Below, piece by piece: positions 24,056 to 32,723 of a DNA stretch of 64,000 nt. The stretch is from positions 62,001 through 126,000 of the forward strand of contig CAKSSR010000001.1 in the NCBI GenBank assembly GCA_934489735.1. Reading direction: 5' to 3'. How positions within the stretch are numbered: position 1 is the first letter of the stretch; the number at the start of each line of letters is the position of its first letter. The DNA comes from an uncultured Eubacteriales bacterium (GTDB lineage: Bacteria > Bacillota > Clostridia > Oscillospirales > Acutalibacteraceae). The position numbers and the translations under genes were made by a program. The notes under the pieces are model-generated. The model did no database searches. It was not told where the DNA came from and saw only the letters and a list, made by a program, of their open reading frames with translations.

Positions 24056-26989
24056 ATGCAAAAAACAACCATAAGAACAAAATTGATGACAGTTCTGCTT
24101 ACGCTGTGCATGATACTATCTCTTATGCCAATCACGACATTGGCGGCGGAATCAGCTGCTGATACGGCAGATTTTTGCGTGGAGAGTGGCACTAAGGCCA
24201 TCAATCTACTCAATCAGTATAAGACAGGTACGGCCCTTTCTTCTTGGGATAATGACTCTAAAACACTGACTCTACAAGGTGTTAAGTTTACCACCACCGC
24301 CCAAACGGCTGTAAAACTGCCTGCTGGATCCACCATCATACTCAAAGATGATACAACCAATACCATTCAGAGCGGCGATGTCAACATCAATATATCTGGT
24401 GGATACAAGTCTCATACCTTTATCAACGCTCTAGACGCTGCGGGAAACCTCACCATTGAGGGTGGCTCGGTGGGCACCGGCACCCTGTCGGTCTGCGCAG
24501 GCAGGGTCAGTAACAGCAGCAACGCCTGGACCTATTCTTCGGGCATCGGCGTATATGGGAACCTCACCGTCAATGGTGGTCATGTCACAGCTCGGGGTGG
24601 CTGCGTGCAGGTTGTCGGCGATGGCGGCAGCGCCTTTTCCATGGGCATCAATATGGATAGTATAAAAGGTAAGACATTGCAGGTCACCGGCGGTACTCTC
24701 ACAGCCATCGCCGACGAGTCTTATCAGATCAACGATAACAGTGATGCTAAGCCCCAACACAATTTTTCTAGGGGTGTATATATGTATCGAGGTAATATCA
24801 CCGTGTCCGGCAACGGCAAGCTGCAGGCTGAGAGCGTGAAAGCAATGGCAGATGTAACTCTCCTGTCTAACGGTATATATATTTCTGAGGGCAACTTATA
24901 CATTGATGATTCCGCTGAGGTAGCTGCCTCCGGAGGCTATGGCGTGAATGTGTCTGGTGGAAACGTTGAACTAAGCGGGGGCAAGATCACGGCAACCAGT
25001 ACCCAGGAGTCCAATTCTTATGGTGTTAATCTCGGCAATGCTATTTCCGTGGAAAAAGATATCAAAACGAATGAGAGTGGCAATATCACCGTCAGCAACG
25101 GCACATTGGAAACCGTAAACGGCAAGATCTATATGTCAACCCATGGCGTGTTCACTGTTACCGGAGGTACCATCGTGAACAGAGACCGGCTGTACGGCGC
25201 TGAAAAGATCAACATTACCGGAGGCACCGTGCAGACCCAAGGCATCAACGCCGATGTACTGACTCTGTCTGATGGCGTTCTCACCGTGCGGGAACCAGTG
25301 CGCAAGAATCCATACAACGATGGTAATCTGTTGATTAGCCCCGCCGTGGAAGTAAGCACCCTCACTGTCAGAGACGGCACACTGGATGTGGCATGGGATT
25401 GGGGCAAGTTTACGCCCAGTGTGCTCCCTGTGAATGATTACAACGGATATGCCACCTCCCTGGTACAGATGCCGCAAAATTTCCATACGGTCACCATCAC
25501 CGGCGGTATTACTACCCTGGATACCGGCAAGGCTGGGAATACGGCTTTGCTACTTGGCGGCCAGCTTACGCTTGGTGCCGGAATAGAAGAAACGGGCGCA
25601 GACGCCAACCACCGCCAGATAGGCACAGCTCCCGTGAAATTTGCTACATCGACAGCGAGCAGTACCATCACCACTGTCGATATTGAGAATGTTAAGCTCG
25701 ACTATCAACCTGGCAGTGTCCCGCAACCTACCGCTAGGCGAGCAGGTACCAATCAGGATAAATATGATATTCTATACGAGTGCTGGGAAAGACCAGAGAA
25801 AGAAAACGACAATACTATAAAAACTGCTGCCTACTGGTATTCCGATGAGAGTTGTTATTCGGATGGTGATAGTCGATTTGATACCTTTGAGAAGGGTGAA
25901 AGATATAGATATTCTGTGCAACTTCAGGCAAGAGACGGCTACACCTTTGACAGTAATATGACAAACGAAAGGAATATCATATTGAATGGAGCAAGCCTGC
26001 CATTCGGCTCTTCAGTTACAGTGTCGAACGATGGTAAAATTTGCCGTATTACCTATGGAACAGAGATGCGTCCCGGTCAGATTGTTGAGAAAATCCAACT
26101 TGACGGAGCTATCATCAATTTTAATGCTGGCGACAAACCGCACTTCAGCGGTGATGTTTCTGTTTATATTGATATCGACCATCAGCGGTGGGATACCAAT
26201 GATGGCAGTGGTTATGGCATCACATCCAGCGATTTCTGGAACAATCGCTATGATGGCAAGCTCATTGCGAAATTTGAAGCTGGCAAGAACTACACATATG
26301 GTATATATTTCAAGATTTCCGATTTAGGTATGAAAGAGGGCTATCGATTCGATAAGAATACAAAGCTCTATATCAATGGCAATAAGATCACCTTGACGCC
26401 TAATCAAATTGATGTGTATTATGGTGGCGAGGCCATTTGGTTCAGCAATGTTTTGACCATGAGGCCACAGACATCTGGTACGACATCTGAATATAAAATC
26501 ACCGAGGGTGCAAATGGCTCTTGGACACAGGGCGACAACGGCATACTGAAGTTCATTGCAGACGGAGATTTCTCTAAGTTTACCGGTGTGAAGGTAGACG
26601 GCACACTTCTCACTGTGGATGAGTATACCGCTACATCCGGTTCTACAGTAATCACGTTGAAAAAAGATTACCTTGATACGCTTTCTGTCGGCAAACACAT
26701 CTTGACCATTGTCTATAACGATGGCGAGTGCAGCACAGAGTTTGAAATCAAAATGGCTCAGAGCGGTGGTAGTGAAGAAATACCTGGCAAATCGGATGAA
26801 GGCGATACTATGCTGGACAAACCGAATCAGAACTATTCGAAGTCTCCTAAAACAGGCGATAGCAACGACCTTGTGTTGTGGATCGCATTGATTTTTATCA
26901 GCGGTAGCTTTTTGGTTTGGATAACTGTGTTTAATAAAAAAACTTTTGTAGAAATTTATAGAAATATGAAAAAGTCCGTAAAAAGATAA
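24056..26989 (+). CDS. Sortase-anchored surface protein with beta-helix repeats, GC-rich and probably acquired
   Basis: 977 residues. A signal peptide lies at 1-31 (positive start, long hydrophobic stretch, LAAESA). Residues from about 100 to 450 are repeated Gly-rich strands such as LTVNGGHVTARGG and KINITGGTVQTQG, as in right-handed beta-helix adhesins or carbohydrate-acting proteins. A beta-sandwich near 820-910 (ITEGANGSWTQGDNG, VKVDGTLLTVDEYT) resembles X2-like domains. The C-terminus has a sorting signal: SPKTGD, a membrane segment (LVLWIALIFISGSFLVWITV) and a basic tail. SPKTG is the type of motif used by clostridial class B sortases. Codon use and GC are much higher than in the neighbours. 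Flanking repeats point to transfer. Confidence 0.85.
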   Translation: MQKTTIRTKLMTVLLTLCMILSLMPITTLAAESAADTADFCVESGTKAINLLNQYKTGTALSSWDNDSKTLTLQGVKFTTTAQTAVKLPAGSTIILKDDTTNTIQSGDVNINISGGYKSHTFINALDAAGNLTIEGGSVGTGTLSVCAGRVSNSSNAWTYSSGIGVYGNLTVNGGHVTARGGCVQVVGDGGSAFSMGINMDSIKGKTLQVTGGTLTAIADESYQINDNSDAKPQHNFSRGVYMYRGNITVSGNGKLQAESVKAMADVTLLSNGIYISEGNLYIDDSAEVAASGGYGVNVSGGNVELSGGKITATSTQESNSYGVNLGNAISVEKDIKTNESGNITVSNGTLETVNGKIYMSTHGVFTVTGGTIVNRDRLYGAEKINITGGTVQTQGINADVLTLSDGVLTVREPVRKNPYNDGNLLISPAVEVSTLTVRDGTLDVAWDWGKFTPSVLPVNDYNGYATSLVQMPQNFHTVTITGGITTLDTGKAGNTALLLGGQLTLGAGIEETGADANHRQIGTAPVKFATSTASSTITTVDIENVKLDYQPGSVPQPTARRAGTNQDKYDILYECWERPEKENDNTIKTAAYWYSDESCYSDGDSRFDTFEKGERYRYSVQLQARDGYTFDSNMTNERNIILNGASLPFGSSVTVSNDGKICRITYGTEMRPGQIVEKIQLDGAIINFNAGDKPHFSGDVSVYIDIDHQRWDTNDGSGYGITSSDFWNNRYDGKLIAKFEAGKNYTYGIYFKISDLGMKEGYRFDKNTKLYINGNKITLTPNQIDVYYGGEAIWFSNVLTMRPQTSGTTSEYKITEGANGSWTQGDNGILKFIADGDFSKFTGVKVDGTLLTVDEYTATSGSTVITLKKDYLDTLSVGKHILTIVYNDGECSTEFEIKMAQSGGSEEIPGKSDEGDTMLDKPNQNYSKSPKTGDSNDLVLWIALIFISGSFLVWITVFNKKTFVEIYRNMKKSVKR

Positions 26990-27041
26990 TTGAAAAAAAG
27001 CCCCTCTTGATGTTGAATATATATCAAGAGGGTAAAAAATT

Positions 27042-27160
27042 ATGCCAAAGAAATACAGACATATAAAACCATATAAAAATGAAATAATGGAGACGAAAAG
27101 ACAAGGATTAACACATAGATAAATAGCGGAGAGATTTGGAATGAGCTATGATTTAATAGG
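27042..27160 (+). pseudogene. Remnant of an IS3-family orfA (helix-turn-helix part)
   Basis: Reading from ATG 27042 gives MPKKYRHIKPYKNEIMETK and then an in-frame TAA where IAERFGMSYD continues, matching the N-terminal HTH of small IS3-type OrfA proteins. It then runs directly into the tRNA-derived repeat. A perfect 10-bp inverted repeat CCCTCTTGAT/ATCAAGAGGG (27002-27032) precedes it and may be part of the element end or a terminator for the surface-protein gene. Not functional. Confidence 0.6.
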
Positions 27161-27249
27161 TCGATGGTTTAATTCCAGTTACTCGGACAATAAATTTTAG
27201 TAAATCTTTTAAGAAGTATTGAAACCTGGTTAACGCCGGGTTTCTTTTT
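27155..27249 (+). repeat. Direct repeat, right copy: tRNA-Pro 3' half plus terminator
   Basis: Right-hand copy of the 95-base repeat at 23773-23867. It contains the T-arm, the 3' acceptor strand and the terminator hairpin (ACCTGGTTAACGCCGGGTT), but no 5' half of a tRNA. Confidence 0.75.
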
Positions 27250-27257
27250 TTATCACG

Positions 27258-27753
27258 TTCATTTCATAAAAAATAAAAAGGAAACAAATCAAAGAGAAAA
27301 AGAAGCGCAATGGAGATTTGCAATAACGGAAAATAAAAGATATCAGGGACATGTAAAGCATAAATCAAGTAATATGATGACGGTTGCCAATAATAAAGAA
27401 GCTTTTTTAAAGAGGGACACTTGGGATAGAGAAGATAGCAATTTTGAATGAAGACAGAGTTGTTTTAGGAAAGGAAAAGATACGGGAGAATACCAATGAG
27501 ATACCAGTATTTCAAGAAATGTTTGGATACTTGAAAACAAAAGGCAAGACTATCATAGCGGGTGCAATGCATTGCCAAAAGATTTATGAAAGGGAAATGG
27601 ACAAAGCAACTGAAGAGACTAGCTATTATATTTCCAATTCAAAGGTTTCCACAAAAAAGTCACTTGCTATTTTTTAAGAGAACATTGGAAGATTGAAAGC
27701 ACGATACTGGATATTGACTTATTTCTTGTACTTGAATTTATGAAATGAGCCTG
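27258..27753 (+). mobile_element. Decayed ISAs1-family element, copy 2
   Basis: Ends are TTCATTTCATAAA and TTTATGAAATGAGCCTG. It carries the same order of transposase fragments as copy 1 (early segment, NNKEAFLKR, then KIREN, EIPVFQEMF, TIIAG, YYISNSK) with further deletions. No open frame spans it. Confidence 0.75.
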
Positions 27754-27772
27754 TTTTTTTTATTAAAAACAC

Positions 27773-27801
27773 TTGAATTGATATGAATTATATGTTATAA
27801 T
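27773..27801 (+). promoter_or_regulatory. Sigma-A promoter of pnuC
   Basis: TTGAAT (27773-27778), 17-base spacer, perfect TATAAT (27796-27801), just after the IS remnant. The leader to the coding start is about 115 bases. Confidence 0.7.
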
Positions 27802-27849
27802 GATAACGTAAGGAAACCCAAGTGATAATATATTTTAGGCTAAGAGCCA

Positions 27850-27889
27850 AGCTATGTTAGAGTAGGTCACAGACCTACTCTAACATGCT
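27850..27889 (+). promoter_or_regulatory. Very strong hairpin in the pnuC leader
   Basis: AGC(T)ATGTTAGAGTAGGT pairs with ACCTACTCTAACATGCT: 14 uninterrupted pairs plus three more past a bulged T, loop of five bases. It is followed by GCTAAAAAAAG rather than a T run, so it is not a typical terminator for the plus strand. Function unknown. Confidence 0.5.
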
Positions 27890-27924
27890 AAAAAAAGATA
27901 GAAAATTTATAATGAGGAAACTAT

Positions 27925-28515
27925 TTGACTTTAGTAGCATCATTGGTTGGTATTACATCGCTTATATTCAATGCTAAAGGAAATCCATTTGGACAACTCT
28001 TAATGATAATCTTTAGCCTATTGTACGGAATTATTTCTTTTACTTTCTCTTATTACGGGGAAATGCTAACTTATCTTGGGATGATAATGCCTATGGCTAT
28101 ATTTGCTTTTGTTTCATGGTTAAAAAATCCACACAATGGTAATAAATCTGACGTAAAAGTGAACAGTATCAGTAGAAAAGAAATAGTATTAATGTGGTTT
28201 GTGGCTATCATAGTAACTGCTATATTTTATTTCATTTTGAAAGTTTTTAATACCGCTAATATCATATCAAGTACAATCTCAGTTACAACTAGTTTTGTTG
28301 CTGTGTACCTTACTTTTAGGCGCAGCCCATTCTTCGCTTTGGGATATGCAGCAAATGATATTATTTTGATCATTTTATGGATTTTGGCAAGTATTACGGA
28401 TATTCATTATATTTCAGTTGTCGTTTGCTTTGTAGTATTTTTGATTAATGATGTATATAGCTTCGTAAATTGGCAAAAGATCAAAGAGCGTCAAAAGAGA
28501 GATGGTATAATTTAG
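27925..28515 (+). CDS. pnuC: PnuC-type nicotinamide nucleoside/mononucleotide transporter, N-terminally shortened
   Basis: 196 residues with six or so hydrophobic segments; SLVGITSLIFNAKGNPFGQ, YYGEMLTYLGMIMPM and TFRRSPFFALGYAANDI match the PnuC type common in clostridia. Transporters of this type take up NAD precursors. Homologues I remember begin with one more membrane helix before the TLVASLVG segment; here the only start is TTG 27925 (GAGGA upstream). A short frame ATG AGG AAA CTA TTT just upstream is out of register by one base, as if an internal deletion joined two parts. The gene may thus be a recent 5' deletion product with uncertain function. Confidence 0.78.
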   Translation: MTLVASLVGITSLIFNAKGNPFGQLLMIIFSLLYGIISFTFSYYGEMLTYLGMIMPMAIFAFVSWLKNPHNGNKSDVKVNSISRKEIVLMWFVAIIVTAIFYFILKVFNTANIISSTISVTTSFVAVYLTFRRSPFFALGYAANDIILIILWILASITDIHYISVVVCFVVFLINDVYSFVNWQKIKERQKRDGII

Positions 28516-28655
28516 TAGCGTTTTTTCATTTTTTCATTATATCAAATTTACAGGTACCCGCTAAATATTCTTTAGTATTAGTGGATGCTTGTTATTTTTT
28601 TATTATCTTTCTAATATTAATATATTATATTATTTAAAAAATGGGAGACTTCTGA

Positions 28656-29993
28656 TTGAAAAGAATATTAATAAAGAATACAATTATTTTAACTATGGTT
28701 GTAATAGTTAATAGAATGATAGGAGTTATCTTTAGAACTTATTTGACTAACTTAATAAGTAATGAATTTCTAGGTTTATATAATATAATGCTTAATTATT
28801 TCACGCTTTTTGTGTCATTTATAGCCTCTGGTATAATTGTTGCCGTTACAAGGATGATAGGAGATGACTTAGCGGTAAATAAAATTAAATATAAATCATG
28901 TGTTCATAATAAAAACCTGTTTAGTTTATGTATTTATATAAGTCTTTCGATAGGAGTAGTCAGTGCTATCCTTTTGTTTGTTACATCTGATTATTTCATT
29001 CCAATGACGATAGGGGACAATAGATTAATAAAGTTTCTTAAAATTATGTCATTATGCATTCCGCTTATATCAATTTCTGCTTGCCTTAGAGGATATTTTT
29101 ATGCCTGTGATAAAATTATTTATATATCAGTTAAGGAATTGTTAGAGCAAGTGTTAGAAATAGTAATTTTCTTTATCATTATATTTAATATAGGAAGTAC
29201 AAATGTTGAATCAGCTTGTTTTGCTATAGCATGGGGATCAGTATTATCTGAATTTATTTCCCTAATATGTTCATTTCTATTATTTCTCTATTATAGAACT
29301 AATAAATGTTTAGTCATTAACAATCATATATCAATTAATAGATTCATCAAAGAAATATTTAAAATAATAGTACCAATAGGTTCAAGTTCTTTAGTGAGTT
29401 CTGGATTCTCTACATTGAAAAGTATAATAATTCCTAAATGTCTCATTATGTATGGGTTGAGTTATAGTTCTTCAATGTCTATATACGGATTACTATCTGG
29501 TATTGTTTTGCCAATGATTTACTTCCCATCTGTTTTGTTGTCATCGTTTTCTTCTTTGATTATATCAAAAATTTCTAGCAAAAATATGATGCATCATAAC
29601 AATGGAATAAAATATATCATTAATCGATCAATAAAGTTTTCATTTTTGTTCTCAGTTTTTATACTGATGATATATTTCTTTTTTTCTAGTCAGATTAGTG
29701 CCATCGTAGGCAGTGATATATCTTTTTATTTGAAATTGTTTTCTGTCATAATTCCTTTCATATACTTAGATATTGTAACAGATTCTATTTTGAAGGCATT
29801 AAATAAGCAAGTATTCGTATTTGTAAACAATACAGTTTTATCGATTATTTCTATTATTATAATACTTAAGTTTGTTCCTGCTTATGGAATAAAAGCTTTA
29901 ATATATAATATCTTCATGATTAATATAATTAATTTCTGTTCTGTGATGTATTATTTGAGCAATGACAATATAAAAACACTAGCCAAATCTTAA
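28656..29993 (+). CDS. SpoVB/MurJ-like polysaccharide flippase
   Basis: 445 residues, polytopic, with twelve or so hydrophobic segments. The opening MKRILIKNTIILTMVVIVNRMIG and the RTYLTNLISNEFLGLYNI segment match the SpoVB branch of the MOP flippases; SFSSLIISKISS near residue 295 also fits. SpoVB acts in spore cortex formation, probably by moving lipid-linked precursors. TTG start behind GGGAGAC. It is somewhat shorter than typical SpoVB, so assignment to SpoVB rather than another flippase of the group is tentative. No neighbours of a surface-polysaccharide cluster are seen. Confidence 0.75.
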   Translation: MKRILIKNTIILTMVVIVNRMIGVIFRTYLTNLISNEFLGLYNIMLNYFTLFVSFIASGIIVAVTRMIGDDLAVNKIKYKSCVHNKNLFSLCIYISLSIGVVSAILLFVTSDYFIPMTIGDNRLIKFLKIMSLCIPLISISACLRGYFYACDKIIYISVKELLEQVLEIVIFFIIIFNIGSTNVESACFAIAWGSVLSEFISLICSFLLFLYYRTNKCLVINNHISINRFIKEIFKIIVPIGSSSLVSSGFSTLKSIIIPKCLIMYGLSYSSSMSIYGLLSGIVLPMIYFPSVLLSSFSSLIISKISSKNMMHHNNGIKYIINRSIKFSFLFSVFILMIYFFFSSQISAIVGSDISFYLKLFSVIIPFIYLDIVTDSILKALNKQVFVFVNNTVLSIISIIIILKFVPAYGIKALIYNIFMINIINFCSVMYYLSNDNIKTLAKS

Positions 29994-30067
29994 ATTTAGC
30001 TAGCGCCATCAATTATATGTTATTGCTATTATATATTACAACTACCATTTGTTTAATTTTGCTCCGC

Positions 30068-30964
30068 CTATACTTCTAAAAGATCTTTAGTAACTATTGA
30101 GCCCATATTATATGGGCTTATTTTTCTGGACATAAAATCATCAACACTCATCATATTATCTTTATTTCTATGCCAATCATCTATTCCTAAAAAGATATCA
30201 TACATTTCGCCTGTAGCTTTATCGGCGTCGTTAAAATTTGTGGATATTTCTTGTATTTTTGATATTATGCCTCGTAAACATGGCAACCCATCAGCTGATC
30301 TAAAAAATGGTGATAGATTAGGATACATTATATATTTATCATCTTTCTTTAATATTCTTACATTGCCAGCATCTAATCTAGCAATATCTAAATTAACTAC
30401 ATATACATCTTCTAAGTCTTCTTCCGCAACTTCTGTATTCTCTTCTACATCTACATCTTCTTCTGTATTTTCCTCTACGTCTTCTTTTACAATTATATTT
30501 TCTGTGCTAAGGTATTTCCCGGTAATTGATAGTTTTAAAAGAGTTTGTCCAGATACATCTAAAAGGTATTTCACAGTATTAAATCCATCTGATGGGAACA
30601 CAAAACCATTACCTTTATCCCAGATTGATAGAAATTTATTTTTAATTTTTGTACTAATATTGTCTAGATCTTCTTGGTTTTTAATGAAGGCCATTCCTGC
30701 ATCATCGCTAAGAACTTGTACACCTATTTCTTTTTTACCACCCGTTGTTGTATCAATATCTCCTACTAGTTGATAAATTTTATTACCCCCTTGATAAGTG
30801 ATTCCTATAGCGGAAGATTCATCTTTCCATTCGCTAAAACATTCTTCAACCATTTTCCATAGATTTTCTGAATACATTCTGCGCATATCATCTACATAAC
30901 TCTCTTCAAATATTTCCAAAAAATCATTTTGACTTCCTATATAATATGTTACTATTTCTGCCAT
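30068..30964 (-). CDS. Unknown two-module protein, YYIGSQ family, member 3
   Basis: 298 residues, no signal peptide or membrane segment. The N-terminal module begins with VTYYIGSQNDFLEIF, an acidic Glu/Asp/Val linker lies at about 168-188, and the C-terminal module has YVVNLDIARLDAGNVRILKKDDKYIMYPNLSPFFRS followed by a helical stretch and VDDFMSRKI (quoted in parts: RILKKDDKYIMYP, LSPFFRS). Both modules recur in the gene at 31398, and the C-terminal module alone at 31005. Start ATG follows AAAGGAGAGATT, the same leader sequence as at 32228. I recognise no family; function unknown. Confidence 0.8.
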   Translation of the reverse strand: MAEIVTYYIGSQNDFLEIFEESYVDDMRRMYSENLWKMVEECFSEWKDESSAIGITYQGGNKIYQLVGDIDTTTGGKKEIGVQVLSDDAGMAFIKNQEDLDNISTKIKNKFLSIWDKGNGFVFPSDGFNTVKYLLDVSGQTLLKLSITGKYLSTENIIVKEDVEENTEEDVDVEENTEVAEEDLEDVYVVNLDIARLDAGNVRILKKDDKYIMYPNLSPFFRSADGLPCLRGIISKIQEISTNFNDADKATGEMYDIFLGIDDWHRNKDNMMSVDDFMSRKISPYNMGSIVTKDLLEV

Positions 30965-31004
30965 ATCAATCTCTCCTTTTTTATTTTATTATTGTTTTGT
31001 TTCA

Positions 31005-31358
31005 TTAATTATCATTTTGATGTTCTTCTATTATTTCTTTAATAGATTTACGATCTCCTGTATACAATTTTAATTCTAGGTTCATAAAGTCATCAATGCT
31101 ACTAGCGTTGTCTATATACTCTTTAGCTATTCCATTAAAGATAGTACGTATCTCTTCATTAGCTAGCCTTTCCACATTGAAATTGTCTATTATATCTTTT
31201 ATTTGCAATATTATACTTACTAAAGTAGTTGAATCTCCTTGAGATTTACAAAATGGTGCTATACTAGGATATATTATATATTTATCATCTTTCTTTAATA
31301 ATCTAGCATTTTCTGGAGTTATCTTGACTTCATCTAAATTAACTGCATAAAATTCCAT
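31005..31358 (-). CDS. Unknown protein, C-terminal module only of the YYIGSQ family
   Basis: 117 residues. FYAVNLDEVKITPENARLLKK, DDKYIIYPSIAPFCKS and SIDDFMN align with the C-terminal halves of both flanking genes, while the YYIGSQ N-terminal module is absent. ATG follows AAAGAGGG. It lies 39-40 bases from each neighbour, so the three genes are probably one transcript from the promoter near 32300. It may be a truncated paralogue that still makes a stable domain. Confidence 0.75.
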   Translation of the reverse strand: MEFYAVNLDEVKITPENARLLKKDDKYIIYPSIAPFCKSQGDSTTLVSIILQIKDIIDNFNVERLANEEIRTIFNGIAKEYIDNASSIDDFMNLELKLYTGDRKSIKEIIEEHQNDN

Positions 31359-31397
31359 AAATAACCCTCTTTTCTTATCTTTTTATTTAAATCTTAA

Positions 31398-32228
31398 TCA
31401 TATAAATTCTCTAGCGGCTCCAGATATCGTTATCCTTCGATTCATGAATTCGTCAACACTCATTGGGTCAACTTTATGTTTCTGTTCTATTGCATTGAAA
31501 AGATCAATCATATTGTCATTTGCGGCATTATCTGCGTCTGCAAAGTTATTTGATATTTCATCTATTTTCCTTATTATATCATGCAAAATTCTTGCACCAG
31601 CTATACCCGCCCTGCAGAATGGTGAAATATGAGGATACATTATATATTTGCCATCTTGTTGTAACAGTCTGACATTGTTTATATCTATAGGTGCCTCAGC
31701 TAATCGAACTACATAAGCATTGGATTGCTCCTGTTGTGGTCGTCCCTGTGGTTCAGGTGGTCTATAATTACCAAAAAGATTAACTCCATCAACAACTCTT
31801 CCACACATGTCTAATTTTATTAATTCCATAGTGTTTTCCAAGTTAAGGAAATACTTATAATAACCTACTTCACCTGCAGGAAATGTTGCAGTATAGGGAC
31901 GGCCATATGGATTCCACATTGATAAAGTGTCATATATAAGTTCTTTATTCTTATCGTTGATATCGGCATTACTTCTAAGTATAGTACGTCCACCCAAGCC
32001 TTGATCAGGTATATCCTTAAATTCAATTTTTTCTAATGTTACTGGAATACTTTTGTCATCAGGATCTAGGGTAATTTTATATATTTTTCCGTCATTTGGG
32101 TATTCAGGGATATCCCCTTGTGAACACCATGTTTGTGCCTCCTCTAGGAATTCTTCAAGATAAAGTTGATTTTTATACATATTATCTATTTCGTCTTGAC
32201 TTCCTATGTAATAAGTTTCCATTGCCAT
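31398..32228 (-). CDS. Unknown two-module protein, YYIGSQ family, member 1
   Basis: 276 residues. METYYIGSQDEIDNMYKN opens the N-terminal module, a Pro/Gln-rich linker (PPEPQGRPQQEQ) lies near 160, and the C-terminal module contains VRLLQQDGKYIMYP, HISPFCRAG, IRKIDEISNNF and SVDEFMNRRI. No hydrophobic segments, so probably cytoplasmic. First gene after a good promoter (32291-32319). ATG follows AAAGGAGAG; a second ATG two codons on is possible. Function unknown. Confidence 0.8.
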   Translation of the reverse strand: MAMETYYIGSQDEIDNMYKNQLYLEEFLEEAQTWCSQGDIPEYPNDGKIYKITLDPDDKSIPVTLEKIEFKDIPDQGLGGRTILRSNADINDKNKELIYDTLSMWNPYGRPYTATFPAGEVGYYKYFLNLENTMELIKLDMCGRVVDGVNLFGNYRPPEPQGRPQQEQSNAYVVRLAEAPIDINNVRLLQQDGKYIMYPHISPFCRAGIAGARILHDIIRKIDEISNNFADADNAANDNMIDLFNAIEQKHKVDPMSVDEFMNRRITISGAAREFI

Positions 32229-32290
32229 ATTAATCTCTCCTTTTTAATTTTATTATTTTGATATAGATTGTTGTTAAAATCTACACTTTG

Positions 32291-32319
32291 ATTATAACGT
32301 ATTTTTAATATTTAGTCAA
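32291..32319 (-). promoter_or_regulatory. Sigma-A promoter of the YYIGSQ gene trio
   Basis: On the minus strand TTGACT, 17-base spacer, perfect TATAAT. The region 32229-32465 is otherwise AT-rich intergenic DNA between divergent transcripts; a TATAAT at 32420-32425 may serve feoA but has no clear -35. Confidence 0.7.
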
Positions 32320-32465
32320 TAAATACACGCATTAAATATTTGCTTACATTTTTATACAGATTGCTACAATATACTATTAAAAATCATTGTTTCACAGAGG
32401 AATAGTATTTTGAATAGACTATAATAGGTTTTTACGCTTGATAGAATTGATAGGGAGGGGAGTAT

Positions 32466-32723
32466 ATGGATTTATCATTAGATAGAATACCGGTTGGAAG
32501 CAAATGCAAAATTTTAAAATTGTTAAGCAGTGGCATAGAACATCGTAGGTTTTTAGACTTAGGATTTATTAAGAATACAGAAGTAGAAGTATTATATAAC
32601 AGTCCATTTGATGATCCAGTAGCATATTTTATAAGAGGGACTACAATTGCATTAAGAAATAGTGATGCAAAGAAGGTAATAGTGAGACCTAGTATAAAAA
32701 GGAGGGATATATATGCCAAATGA
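32466..32723 (+). CDS. feoA: Ferrous iron transport accessory protein FeoA
   Basis: 85 residues, SH3-like FeoA domain. IPVGSKCKILKLLSSG, HRRFLDLGFIKNTEVEV and PVAYFIRGTTIALRNSDAKKV follow the family pattern. FeoA is a small cytoplasmic partner needed for FeoB-mediated Fe(II) uptake. ATG follows a strong GGGAGGGG. Its end overlaps feoB by 11 bases, indicating coupling. Iron-responsive control is expected from the family, but I do not see a clear operator. Confidence 0.9.
   Translation: MDLSLDRIPVGSKCKILKLLSSGIEHRRFLDLGFIKNTEVEVLYNSPFDDPVAYFIRGTTIALRNSDAKKVIVRPSIKRRDIYAK

Noticed and set aside
24431..26698. Long alternative-frame and antisense ORFs in the surface-protein gene
   Set aside because: Long shadows are expected in GC-richer repetitive DNA; only the 977-residue frame has a ribosome site, signal peptide and sorting signal.
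27808..27924. Known riboswitch (TPP, preQ1, NAD+) in the pnuC leader
   Set aside because: I could not find the conserved core sequences of those classes; only the long hairpin stands out.
32340..32465. Iron-responsive operator before feoA
   Set aside because: No clear Fur- or DtxR-type palindrome could be read.
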